Of a DNA stretch of 51,016 nt, positions 17,808 through 25,440 are shown one piece after another. Origin of the DNA: Phycisphaerae bacterium (GTDB taxonomy: Bacteria > Planctomycetota > Phycisphaerae > UBA1845); NCBI GenBank assembly GCA_029260235.1, contig JAJDDP010000010.1, forward strand, positions 1 to 51,016, written 5' to 3'. Numbering within the stretch: the first letter of the stretch is position 1; each line of letters begins with the position of its first letter. Below the pieces are notes generated by a model. That model saw nothing but the letters and a program-made list of their open reading frames with translations, did no database searches and was not told the DNA's origin. Both the position numbers and the translations under genes were made by a program.

Positions 17808-18064
17808 CAGAACCCTTCCCTTTGAGGGCGATCGCTGACGACAGCCAAGCGTCGTGATTGCATATATCGCTCGATGAAGCCCGACAACTGCACGATCTCC
17901 GAACTACTCTCGATTGCTTCATCGAGGGGCAGGATGGACAGGTCACGCGCGGCCAAGTAACGATCGATGAACGCGAAGGCCTGCTCTTCACTGATGCCAT
18001 CGAGTGGCACGGGCAGGCCAAGGCCTGCGAGGTAACTGGCTAGTATTTGCTGTTGGCTTGGCAT
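17807..18064 (-). CDS. Small protein of unknown function (85 aa)
   Basis: Starts at ATG 18064 (GAGGAAG upstream), overlapping the end of the previous gene by 25 bp, and ends at TGA overlapping the next ATG. The product (ILASYLAGLGLPVPLDGISE..FIDRYLAARDLSILPLDEAI) is acidic and helical, without recognised domain. It belongs to a run of four overlapping or abutting early genes. Confidence 0.55.
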   Translation of the reverse strand: MPSQQQILASYLAGLGLPVPLDGISEEQAFAFIDRYLAARDLSILPLDEAIESSSEIVQLSGFIERYMQSRRLAVVSDRPQREGF

Positions 18065-18357
18065 CGCTCTTCCTCTCGCATTTTCAAAAACGCCTCGTGT
18101 TTCGCCGCCTCTTCGCTGCACACGCGGCGCAGCTCCTCGGCCCGGTACATGACACAGCTCTCGGCCGCTTGCAATTCGATTGCAGTGGCGTCGCCTTCGG
18201 CTGCTTCCGTGAATAGCTGCACGGCACGCTTGAGCGCGTCGCGCTTGTTTGCGACGCGAGATACCCTCACGACCAGGTCGCAGAGATGGCGGTTGATCCC
18301 GGCGAGCTTGCACCGATCATCGACCAGACGCGTGATGTTTGAGTTTTGACACACCAT
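18040..18357 (-). CDS. Small helical protein of unknown function (105 aa)
   Basis: The ATG at 18357 has GGGAGAG upstream. The protein is helical and charged with five cysteines (C3, C16, C26 region and C68, C80 region), but I see no CxxC pair. It sits between the ERCC4 nuclease gene and the small gene at 17807-18064 in one direction. Function unknown. Confidence 0.55.
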   Translation of the reverse strand: MVCQNSNITRLVDDRCKLAGINRHLCDLVVRVSRVANKRDALKRAVQLFTEAAEGDATAIELQAAESCVMYRAEELRRVCSEEAAKHEAFLKMREEERCQANSKY

Positions 18358-18376
18358 GATTCTCTCCCTTGGACTG

Positions 18377-18862
18377 CTAGGCTGTTACTGCCTCTTGACT
18401 GAGAAGCGGAGCGACAGCGCTCGCCTCGTTGGCCAACTGTCGGGCACACTGGTACAGAAACCGCTCAGCAAACTCTGCCGAGGATGCGTGGCTGCCACCC
18501 AACCAGACGGGCAAGCCGAATTGTGCTTGCCACGCCGCGAGACTGCCCAGGACGTGGTTGGGGTGTAGCTTGGACCGCCAGTCGCCAGCTTCGATTTCGA
18601 TGGACGTGGCTTCGACCACGAGCAGCCGGAATCGGTAAGCCCGAAGGCGCTGCAGCTCTCGCTTGAAGCGATCACGGTCGGAGCCGATGCATCCGAGGAG
18701 GTCGGGCAAACTCTTGCGCTCAATCGCAACCAGGTGCTCCAAGCCGACAATCGAATAATCACCGGTCTGGAGTGTTCCGCTCGCACTCTCCAGATTCTCG
18801 AATTCCCACGGATCTTGTTCGCGGGTATCGACAACGACTTTGACATTCGGCTTAGCACTCAT
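18377..18862 (-). CDS. ERCC4-domain nuclease
   Basis: A 161-residue single-domain nuclease of the ERCC4/XPF type that cuts branched or structured DNA. The catalytic motifs are visible: D12 in VVVDTREQ, GDYSI at 34-38 (GDY), and ERKSLPDLL at 48-56 containing the ERKxxxD signature. Such stand-alone domains occur in phages and plasmids, next to replication genes as here (it follows the RepA-like ATPase). It may process replication intermediates of the element. Confidence 0.85.
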   Translation of the reverse strand: MSAKPNVKVVVDTREQDPWEFENLESASGTLQTGDYSIVGLEHLVAIERKSLPDLLGCIGSDRDRFKRELQRLRAYRFRLLVVEATSIEIEAGDWRSKLHPNHVLGSLAAWQAQFGLPVWLGGSHASSAEFAERFLYQCARQLANEASAVAPLLSQEAVTA

Positions 18863-18929
18863 TGTTGGCCCTCATGCCGGCGGCTGAGCCGGGGAAGTTC
18901 GTCGCTTGTACGGTATGGGCGGAGGATCA

Positions 18930-20249
18930 CTAGCCACCCCTCCCATCCAGCATGGCGTCGTCGTAGTCGTCCCAGCGTCCATCCTCTAGCGGTTGTTCCC
19001 TGGATGGGCCTTCTTGGGCTTGAGAGCCAACTTCGTCACTTGGCCCCCGGTCAACTACTTGATTAACTTGACGAACTAGAAGATGTTGTCCGTTGGTGCT
19101 TGATATATGGCGGCTAACATCGTCAAGTTCGTCTAGTTCTTCATGTTCTTCAGGGGGTGTGCCGGTGACGATGTTGGCCAATACCCAGTGCGTCGTGCCA
19201 GCGGTCCTGCTGGATGTGATCCTGCCAGCCTCACGCAACTGCTTTCGCGCTCGTTGAAATGTGACGGCCTTCACGCCGGCAGCAAGCACCTGCGACTCCA
19301 GATCCTTGGCCGATACTGTCCCCCGCTGCAGCACTTCCAAGATGGCGTCAGCCGCAGCATCCCGCTCGGTTGCCGGCGGCCCTGGCTTCCGTTCCTGGAT
19401 GATCTCGTCGGCTGTCGTCTTGATATTGCAATCGAGCCACTCGATAGCCGGCTCCGAGGTGATCCGGTAGGCCATCCCAGGCGGTCTGCGGTCGATGTTG
19501 CACTTCACAGACAGCAGCAGCTTACGCCGATCCGCTTGGTCTTCGACTTCATCATTCGGGTCATGTCCGGCGTGCCACACCGTTCGGGCAGCAGCAGTGA
19601 TTGCCAGCGACCCTTGTCCGCGATAGATGGCCTTGCCTCCGTAGGTCTTGTTTAGGTGGTGAATGCATAGAATGGCACACTGCCGTTCTTCGGCGATGCG
19701 CCCCAGCACCCGCAGTAATCCTCGCATTTCGGCGTTCTTGTGGGAGTCCGTCTCACCCAGGTATGCCGAGAGCGGATCGATGACGACCAACTTGGGGGTC
19801 TTCTCTTGGATCACGTCGTCCAGCTGCGCCGCATAGCCCTGGAGGTTGAACTCGTAATCTTTCTCTTTGCCGTCGGTGTCGCAGATTTTTACCCCGTCCA
19901 GCATCGTGATTCGTGAGCAGTCGGCGCCCATTGCATCGAGTCGTGGACGGATTGTGTCGGCCGGATCGTCTTCCGCCGACAGCAAGATGACATCCGCCGG
20001 CCCAGCCATTGCCGCAGGGCCGAGGTTGTAGATGTCGTCCGGCCAGGGAAGTCCAGCGCTCACCCGCGCGGATATGTCCAGGCTCAAGAAGCTCTTCCCG
20101 CAATCCGGATCACCCTGGAGTATGCTCAACCGGCCCAGCGGAAACCGTGCGGGCCAAAGCCACCTGACCGCCCGGGGTTCAACATCTCGCAGGTTTGTGG
20201 TGCGGGCCTCGACCGTGGGTTCTTGTGGCTGTTTGGAGCTAGGTGGCAT
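18930..20249 (-). CDS. RepA-like AAA ATPase (RecA-fold helicase) with C-terminal DNA-binding region
   Basis: A 439-residue protein of the AAA_25/RepA type found in phages and mobile elements. Walker A is GDPDCGKS (46-53); Walker B is in LVVIDPLSAYLGE (about 155-167), followed by AILCIHHLNKT, the usual sensor. The region from about 290 to 355 is winged-helix-like (AKDLESQVLAAGVKAVTFQRARKQL), and the C-terminus is acidic and low complexity. It probably loads or acts as helicase at the element's origin. The start overlaps the upstream gene's stop by 11 bp. Confidence 0.82.
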   Translation of the reverse strand: MPPSSKQPQEPTVEARTTNLRDVEPRAVRWLWPARFPLGRLSILQGDPDCGKSFLSLDISARVSAGLPWPDDIYNLGPAAMAGPADVILLSAEDDPADTIRPRLDAMGADCSRITMLDGVKICDTDGKEKDYEFNLQGYAAQLDDVIQEKTPKLVVIDPLSAYLGETDSHKNAEMRGLLRVLGRIAEERQCAILCIHHLNKTYGGKAIYRGQGSLAITAAARTVWHAGHDPNDEVEDQADRRKLLLSVKCNIDRRPPGMAYRITSEPAIEWLDCNIKTTADEIIQERKPGPPATERDAAADAILEVLQRGTVSAKDLESQVLAAGVKAVTFQRARKQLREAGRITSSRTAGTTHWVLANIVTGTPPEEHEELDELDDVSRHISSTNGQHLLVRQVNQVVDRGPSDEVGSQAQEGPSREQPLEDGRWDDYDDAMLDGRGG

Positions 20250-20892
20250 TCATCACCGCCTTCGCGCCTCTGCGAACTGCCCGCTCAGCCATGATTCCTC
20301 GCGCTCTGCGCTCTATCCAGTTGCGAGTCGGGTCGTCAGGTGAAGAGACGATCTTGAGGTAGGCCGCTCGGTGCTCAGCTGCCTCTTGTATTTGGGCGTG
20401 CCTGTCGGCCACTTCCTTGGCATACCGCTCCACGCCAGCACCTGAAACCGCCGAGCCGAGTAGGCTCCATAACTCACCCATTCCCCAATTGTCGAAACGC
20501 TTGATCCCGTATGCGCGCTGCAGGCCCTGCATGTTTTCGAGCGTCACTGGGACGCCCATCTCTATCGCCGCCTCAGCAAGGCAGTCAGCCGTGATCGGCC
20601 AGGATTCGCCCTCGTGGTTTAATGCCAACCGAATCGCCAGCTCGGTTGGCTGTATGTCGAGGTCAGCGAATCGCAGAAGCAGATCGAGGACCTTGCCAGC
20701 TAGGTGATAGCCGAAACCGCAGCCTCGTAGCCCGTGCTTGGCAGCCGCCCGCTGTAATGCCTTTGGGGTGTGCCTACCGATCGCCACGAGCATCGCCTCG
20801 GCTTCGGTCAGCTGATACGCGAAACACTGAACAGGCGTGCGTCGTCCGCTTGGAGTGCTGCATTTGTCGGCGTAGGCGGTGGTCTGGTTCAT
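20239..20892 (-). CDS. Unknown protein of the replication/control operon (217 aa)
   Basis: Starts at ATG 20892 with GGAGGG upstream and overlapping the previous stop (ATGA). The protein is soluble, mostly helical, with no motif I recognise; features are LTEAEAMLVAIGRHTPKAL near residue 28 and RRARGIMAERAVRRGAKA near the C-terminus. Its place between HTH proteins and the RepA-like ATPase suggests a role in replication initiation or its control. Confidence 0.65.
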   Translation of the reverse strand: MNQTTAYADKCSTPSGRRTPVQCFAYQLTEAEAMLVAIGRHTPKALQRAAAKHGLRGCGFGYHLAGKVLDLLLRFADLDIQPTELAIRLALNHEGESWPITADCLAEAAIEMGVPVTLENMQGLQRAYGIKRFDNWGMGELWSLLGSAVSGAGVERYAKEVADRHAQIQEAAEHRAAYLKIVSSPDDPTRNWIERRARGIMAERAVRRGAKAVMNAT

Positions 20893-21173
20893 CGCTTTCC
20901 CTCCAGATCCAGGCCTTCGACAAATTTGTGCAAATCGACCGGCCTCCATCGAAGTGATTTGCCGACCAGGCGTCCTGTGAGCCTCCTCAGCCTATGCAGA
21001 TTGCTTACACTGGATTCGTCGAGGCCGAGCGCGCACGCAACCTCACTCCGGCAGAGCAGCATCGTCACGCGAACGGATCCATCGTGCTGGCGGACCACGG
21101 CGTCATCTTGCCTAACCCGCACACTCACGGGGGTTGCCGGCACTCGTTCGGTGGTGGTCGGTTCGTCGATCAT
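20889..21173 (-). CDS. HTH protein of the control operon (94 aa)
   Basis: The N-terminal 38 residues look disordered (Thr/Val/Arg-rich), followed by a winged-helix/MerR-type HTH (LLCRSEVACALGLDESSVSNL..LRWRPVDLHKFVEGL, about residues 39-88), as in AlpA or excisionase-like proteins. Both ends overlap neighbours as ATGA (21173-21170 and 20892-20889), so it is firmly part of the operon. It may act as a regulator or recombination directionality factor. Confidence 0.65.
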   Translation of the reverse strand: MIDEPTTTERVPATPVSVRVRQDDAVVRQHDGSVRVTMLLCRSEVACALGLDESSVSNLHRLRRLTGRLVGKSLRWRPVDLHKFVEGLDLEGKR

Positions 21174-21364
21174 CGTTCGCTCAGCGCCCCTTGCTTGAGC
21201 GCAGCCTCGACTTCATTCAGCCGAAAGCGAACGATTTTTCGCGATGCCCTGATGTAGGGGATTCGCCGTTCGCGCACCCACCGCCGCACGCACTCGACGG
21301 TAACCCCGAATCGCGCGGCAACATCTCTGGCGTCTGATAGTCGTTCTTTGGCGTGTTCTGGCAT
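21170..21364 (-). CDS. Excisionase-like HTH protein (64 aa)
   Basis: A 64-residue winged-helix protein (HTH_17/excisionase type): DARDVAARFGVTVECVRRWVRERRIPYIRASRKIVRFRL, with the classical helix-turn-helix plus wing. The ATG at 21364 has AAGGAGG 8 nt upstream, the best ribosome site of the operon, and it is the first gene. A direct inverted repeat 48 bp upstream (21412-21443) is a candidate binding site. It is a likely directionality factor or repressor for the element. Confidence 0.75.
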   Translation of the reverse strand: MPEHAKERLSDARDVAARFGVTVECVRRWVRERRIPYIRASRKIVRFRLNEVEAALKQGALSER

Positions 21365-21411
21365 GCGTTGAAGCCTCCTTCGTGCTTGGGAGTATTCAAC
21401 GTGCGGAGTTC

Positions 21412-21463
21412 AACCGTATCAATTCGTATTAGCAGATACGGTTTACGGTGATCTGTTACGGTT
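21412..21463. promoter_or_regulatory. Candidate operator: perfect inverted repeat plus third half-site
   Basis: AACCGTATC at 21412-21420 and GATACGGTT at 21435-21443 are perfect reverse complements 14 bp apart; a related half-site GTTACGGTT lies at 21455-21463. They fill the 91-bp gap upstream of the excisionase-like gene and run into the 3' end of the next gene. An operator for an HTH protein, or iteron-like sites, would both fit. Confidence 0.5.
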
Positions 21464-22496
21464 CAGTCTTCTGCTTCTTTTGTGCCCAAGTGGAAATTTT
21501 CTTCCTAACCCACTCCTCTTGGTAGTAAACTTCGTGCGTCATAGGATCCGTGTCAGACTCAGGATTATCTGAAATAGCCCAATACTGGAGGGTTGATCGT
21601 TTGGGGTTGATTCCGTTTTTCTTGAAATCATCGTGACTTGTGATGGACTTTGAGCCAACGAACCCAGCTTTCGGAGCCCACGCTAGTGAGTTCTCGTTGC
21701 TTTCTGCTTTGCCTGAACTCTGCCCCCGTGACGTGCTCATCGTCTCGTAAGCGTGATCTGCTACATCAAACATGAGCTCGCCGAACCGATCAATCTCAGG
21801 TTGCGGATGTGGGAGAGGATGCTCGCTGCACGTTTTCTGGGCTGCCCTTAATCCAAGCCTTTCGGCGTACGGACTATACCTCGCATACCTCACCGCGAAG
21901 GGTTCATCGGGCTCCCAATGCCAAGCATCCACTTCTCCAAGCTCTCCGGCCTCGCGCGCAGCGCACTCCAGGTCCAGTTCAAAGTGGCCGACCGTGCCCA
22001 AAACCCATCTGACTGCTGCGACGAAAGGATGAGCGTGCAATCCTGCGAATGTGCAGTCGGTGTGTTCCTTGAACCTATCGGTGTAGCCGAGGTACGCGGT
22101 TCTGAGTTGCGGCCACGGGATGTCTGGCTGGATAGCCTTCGCTCTTGACGCCCAGCCTTCGTCACGGCGGATTTGCTTGCCGCTGGGATCCTCGCTCGCT
22201 TCGACTTTGCCCAGGACCCACCCCTCACGGCGAGCACGTTCCGCCGCTTCCTTGCGGGCCTTGGCGAGTGTGGGCGCGTAGACGGTCTCCAGGGACGGCT
22301 TCTTACGACCAAATTTGACCTCTACGGAGAATTCTAGCCCCGCGGGGGCAACCATCCCGGCGTACCAATGACCCGCCCCCCAATCACTCTGCACGTCGTA
22401 GAGCGTTGACGTCCACCATACGGCCGCCCGGAGCGTGCCCGCCAGGTGTTCGAGAGTGTCTCTCATTGGCTGTTCTTGGGTTTGTGGCTCTAGCAT
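21456..22496 (-). CDS. Unknown element protein at the right end (346 aa)
   Basis: A 346-residue soluble protein starting at ATG 22496 (AGGTG upstream; M11 at 22466 is an alternative). The N-terminal half is beta-rich (WWTSTLYDVQSDWGAGHWYAG), the middle has a Trp/His-rich stretch (DAWHWEPDEPFAVRYARYSPY), and the C-terminus is polar and Lys-rich. I recognise no domain. It is separated from the control operon by the operator-like repeat and reads in the same direction, so it may be expressed independently, as a cargo or immunity gene would be. Confidence 0.6.
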   Translation of the reverse strand: MLEPQTQEQPMRDTLEHLAGTLRAAVWWTSTLYDVQSDWGAGHWYAGMVAPAGLEFSVEVKFGRKKPSLETVYAPTLAKARKEAAERARREGWVLGKVEASEDPSGKQIRRDEGWASRAKAIQPDIPWPQLRTAYLGYTDRFKEHTDCTFAGLHAHPFVAAVRWVLGTVGHFELDLECAAREAGELGEVDAWHWEPDEPFAVRYARYSPYAERLGLRAAQKTCSEHPLPHPQPEIDRFGELMFDVADHAYETMSTSRGQSSGKAESNENSLAWAPKAGFVGSKSITSHDDFKKNGINPKRSTLQYWAISDNPESDTDPMTHEVYYQEEWVRKKISTWAQKKQKTEP

Positions 22497-22682
22497 GATT
22501 CACCTGTTCTACCGGTCCGGCACAAGCCACCCGCCCAGGTGAACAGCGAGCCAGCTTGTGCCGTCGCGCGGGAGCTACCCGCAACCGGTTGATCTGATTG
22601 TATTCATGGGGCACGCGTGTCAACCTAACAGGTCCAAGATCTTCAGGTCGTAACGGATTCCCTGAACGGATTTCCTCTGCCA

Positions 22683-22707
22683 CCGTGGCAGGATCGGTGG
22701 CAGGATT
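22683..22707 (+). promoter_or_regulatory. Candidate integrase arm-type sites, right (P side)
   Basis: CCGTGGCAGGAT at 22683 and CGGTGGCAGGATT at 22695, spaced 12 bp. The second is identical to the 13-mer at 3988-4000 at the opposite end. It lies 110 bp from the att core. The chance of an exact 13-mer recurring at both ends, each time with a partner copy, is low. Confidence 0.55.
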
Positions 22708-22817
22708 GAAGCCAAACGATCCCAAAACAGTACAAGCCAGCGCAGAGCAGTTGTGGGTTTCCGATAGCGCCAATGCAGTTGTGCCACTTCCTGGCCCGCA
22801 ATGCGACCCCGCTGTTG

Positions 22818-22885
22818 GGACTGTCGATCCGGTGGTTGCGGGTTCGACTCCCGTCGGCCTCGATGACTAAAGCCCCGTGAGTCAA
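22818..22885 (+). repeat. attR: 68-bp core repeat with 3' tRNA-Asp fragment
   Basis: Identical to 3863-3930. It contains only the tRNA from the anticodon stem onward, so it is not a functional tRNA gene. It is the displaced original 3' end of the host tRNA-Asp and marks the right border of the element. Confidence 0.95.
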
Positions 22886-22902
22886 GAACTTGCGGGGCTT
22901 TT
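22869..22902 (+). terminator. Original host tRNA-Asp terminator half, reconstituted hairpin
   Basis: AAAGCCCCG pairs with CGGGGCTTT and is followed by T. Compared with 3914-3946 it differs at 22886, 22887 and 22892, all in the right arm or loop, showing the two ends carry different halves of equivalent terminators. Confidence 0.7.
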
Positions 22903-23076
22903 GGCTTTCCCAACCGGCACGGTTTGACATCTGCCCCCCGCGGTGATCGCGTTGACACCCCTCGGGGCGCACCGTACCATCCACGGCCCAAAACCAGTGG
23001 ATTCCTTGTCACCTGACTGACATCATCTGCTTTAGAATTCTTGCCCCGCGAGGGTTTTAGTGAAAGGCGTACGACG

Positions 23077-24390
23077 ATGGCTGCAGTATTTGAAAACCTG
23101 ACTGCTCCGACGAATGGGCAACGCATCACCATGACCGACCAGGGGTTGACCGTTCCGGACAATCCCGTTCTGCCTTACATCGAGGGCGATGGGACCGGTC
23201 GTGACATCTGGCGTTCGACGGTGCGCGTTCTGGATGCTGCGGTTGACAAGGCCTATTCCGGTAAACGCAAGATCGAATGGTTCGAGATCTATGCCGGCCA
23301 AAAGTCTTACGACAAGTACGGCACTTGGTTGCCCAACGATACGCTGGCTGCCTTCAACGAGTACCTGGTGGGGATCAAAGGACCTTTGACCACACCGATC
23401 GGCGGCGGCATTCGTTCGCTCAACGTCGCCCTTCGCCAGAAGCTCGACCTGTTTGTCTGCCTGCGCCCGGTGTGTTACTTCAAGGGCGTTCCTTCGCCGG
23501 TTCGGCGTCCTGATCATGTAGACATGGTGATCTTCCGCGAGAATTCCGAGGACATCTATGCGGGGATCGAGTGGGAATCAGGCACCCCCGAGTGCCGCAA
23601 AGTCATCGCCTTCTTGCAAGATGCGATGGGCGTCGATTCGATTCGATTCCCCGACACGTCTGGAATTGGCATCAAGCCGACGAGCAAAGAAGGTTCGCAG
23701 CGTCTAATGCGAGCAGCTGTCAGGTACGCCATCGACAACAATCGCAAGAGTGTCACCCTGGTCCATAAGGGCAACATCATGAAGTTCACGGAAGGCGCTT
23801 TCCGTGATTGGGGCTACGAGTTGGCCGACACCGAGTTTGCCGACAAGACGTACAGTTGGTCAACCTGGGAAAAAACCAAGAAAGACAAGGGCGAAGACGC
23901 AGCCAACGCAGAGCAGGAGAAAGCACTTGCTGAAGGCAGAATCCTCGTCAAGGACGCCATCGCGGACATCACCTTGCAGCAGGTTCTGACCAGGCCTAAG
24001 GAATTCGACGTCATCGCTACCATGAACCTGAACGGCGATTATCTCTCCGACGCATTGGCCGCCCAGGTGGGTGGTATCGGCATCGCCCCGGGCGGAAACA
24101 TCAACTACGACACAGGCCACGCCATCTTCGAAGCGACTCACGGCACCGCTCCCAAGTACGCCGACCAGGATAAGGTCAATCCAGGCTCTTTGACTCTCTC
24201 TGGTGAAATGATGCTCCGCTACATGGGATGGACAGAAGCAGCCGACCTTATCATTAAGGGTCTCCAAAATGCCATCGGCGCCAAGACCGTGACCTACGAC
24301 TTCCATCGCCTGATGAAGGCCGATGGCATCGATGCGAAGATCCTCAAGTGCAGCGAATTTGGGGATGCTCTGATCAAGGGCATGAACTAG
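23077..24390 (+). CDS. icd: Isocitrate dehydrogenase (NADP-type)
   Basis: A 437-residue TCA-cycle enzyme that decarboxylates isocitrate to 2-oxoglutarate. Sequence hallmarks of the E. coli-like Icd: PYIEGDGTG near the N-terminus, the substrate/phosphorylation loop [55 protein letters not shown], and [16 protein letters not shown] (cofactor loop; the Lys-Tyr arrangement points to NADP). Full length. The ATG at 23077 is preceded by AAAGGCG; an in-frame TTG at 23041 is rejected. It is the first host gene right of the mobile element. Confidence 0.95.
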   Translation: MAAVFENLTAPTNGQRITMTDQGLTVPDNPVLPYIEGDGTGRDIWRSTVRVLDAAVDKAYSGKRKIEWFEIYAGQKSYDKYGTWLPNDTLAAFNEYLVGIKGPLTTPIGGGIRSLNVALRQKLDLFVCLRPVCYFKGVPSPVRRPDHVDMVIFRENSEDIYAGIEWESGTPECRKVIAFLQDAMGVDSIRFPDTSGIGIKPTSKEGSQRLMRAAVRYAIDNNRKSVTLVHKGNIMKFTEGAFRDWGYELADTEFADKTYSWSTWEKTKKDKGEDAANAEQEKALAEGRILVKDAIADITLQQVLTRPKEFDVIATMNLNGDYLSDALAAQVGGIGIAPGGNINYDTGHAIFEATHGTAPKYADQDKVNPGSLTLSGEMMLRYMGWTEAADLIIKGLQNAIGAKTVTYDFHRLMKADGIDAKILKCSEFGDALIKGMN

Positions 24391-24423
24391 CTCGACCATC
24401 AGTTAGCAGCGGAGTAGCACTGC

Positions 24424-25236
24424 ATGCGAATTGTCGTCACCGGGGGACGCGGTACGGTTGGGCGAATCTTGGTCGGGCAGTTGCGGGCTTCTGGGCACGA
24501 GGTGGTCTTGTGGCTTCGCGATGAAGTGCCCGTGGATGATCTTCAAGCTCATCGCGTTTTTCTGAGCAAACTCAAGCCAGCGGTCCTTTACCACTTGGCC
24601 ATTGCATCGACGCCTACGGGCCTGGCCAACGAAGACACGCTGGTAAATTGCGATTGGCCTATCGGTTTGGCAGCACTCGCTCGGGAATTATCGATCCGTT
24701 TCATCTTCACCAGCACCGCCATGGTCTTCTCCAACGATGCCGTTGGACCCCTTAGGCCGGACTCAATTCCCGACGCGGTCGAAGGGTATGGCCACCAAAA
24801 GAAGCTGGCAGAAACGGGCGTGCGTCAGCTGAACCGGGACGCTGTGATCGTTCGGCTAGGCTGGCAGATTGGGGATTCACCTGGCAGCAACAATATGATT
24901 GATTTCGTCCACCAAAACCTCGAAGGCGAAGGGCAGGTCAAAGCCAGCCAAAAGTGGTTACCCGCCTGCTCTTTCTTGCAAGATACTGCCGACGCTTTGA
25001 TGGGCCTGATGGGTCGCGATCCTGGACTCTACATGATCGATTCCAACCGAGGCTGGAACTTCTTTGAGATTCTGACTGCCCTGAAGGCATTGCATAATGC
25101 AGATTGGACTGTCGCATGCTCCCAGGACTTCGTCTTGGATCAACGGCTCATAGACCCCAAGATGAATGTGCCGCCACTGTCAGACCATCTCCCTAGCTTA
25201 TCGCTGGATCAAGCGGCTCCGATTCCGAATCCATAA
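24424..25236 (+). CDS. NAD(P)-dependent SDR/RmlD-like reductase or epimerase
   Basis: A 270-residue Rossmann-fold protein of the extended SDR / dTDP-4-dehydrorhamnose reductase type: nucleotide loop VTGGRGTVG at residues 5-13, catalytic-type Tyr and Lys in YGHQKKLAE, and FTSTAMVFSND. It probably reduces or epimerises a nucleotide sugar, but the substrate is unknown. It starts 33 bp after icd, possibly in one transcript, with a weak ribosome site (GGAG 12 nt upstream). Confidence 0.8.
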   Translation: MRIVVTGGRGTVGRILVGQLRASGHEVVLWLRDEVPVDDLQAHRVFLSKLKPAVLYHLAIASTPTGLANEDTLVNCDWPIGLAALARELSIRFIFTSTAMVFSNDAVGPLRPDSIPDAVEGYGHQKKLAETGVRQLNRDAVIVRLGWQIGDSPGSNNMIDFVHQNLEGEGQVKASQKWLPACSFLQDTADALMGLMGRDPGLYMIDSNRGWNFFEILTALKALHNADWTVACSQDFVLDQRLIDPKMNVPPLSDHLPSLSLDQAAPIPNP

Positions 25237-25440
25237 CTCGTCTTGGCCAGGGGCCAGCATTGTCAGATTTTCCAAGTCATGACGGCCATGCGCGATCCCC
25301 GTGCATCGGCTGCTTGCAGCCATAGAGGTGCGGGGCTATAGTGCCGCCGCGCGGTCGGCGTTCGGGTCGCCGGTCCTCACGACAAATCAGTGAACTGTCA
25401 TTCTGTCGCTCTGTTCAAACGCGAAAGGGGATCTATCGCT

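Larger units (their letters stand above)
22497..23076. other. Non-coding right end of the element, attR and icd upstream region
   Basis: No gene is seen in these 580 bases. They hold a perfect 10-bp inverted repeat (CGGCACAAGC 22518-22527 with GCTTGTGCCG 22554-22563), the candidate right arm sites (22683-22707), and a 9-bp direct repeat GCAGTTGTG at 22747 and 22775. The attR core (22818-22885) and the host half of the terminator follow. The last 175 bases belong to the host and should contain the icd promoter, for which I find no strong match. Confidence 0.6.

Noticed and set aside
22818-22862. Second tRNA-Asp-like sequence
   Set aside because: Only the 3' part of a tRNA; no 5' acceptor strand or D arm in front. 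It is the attR copy.
23006-23038. TTGTCA ... TAGAAT as a sigma-70 promoter for icd
   Set aside because: The spacer is 21 nt, too long for a normal promoter; left unassigned.
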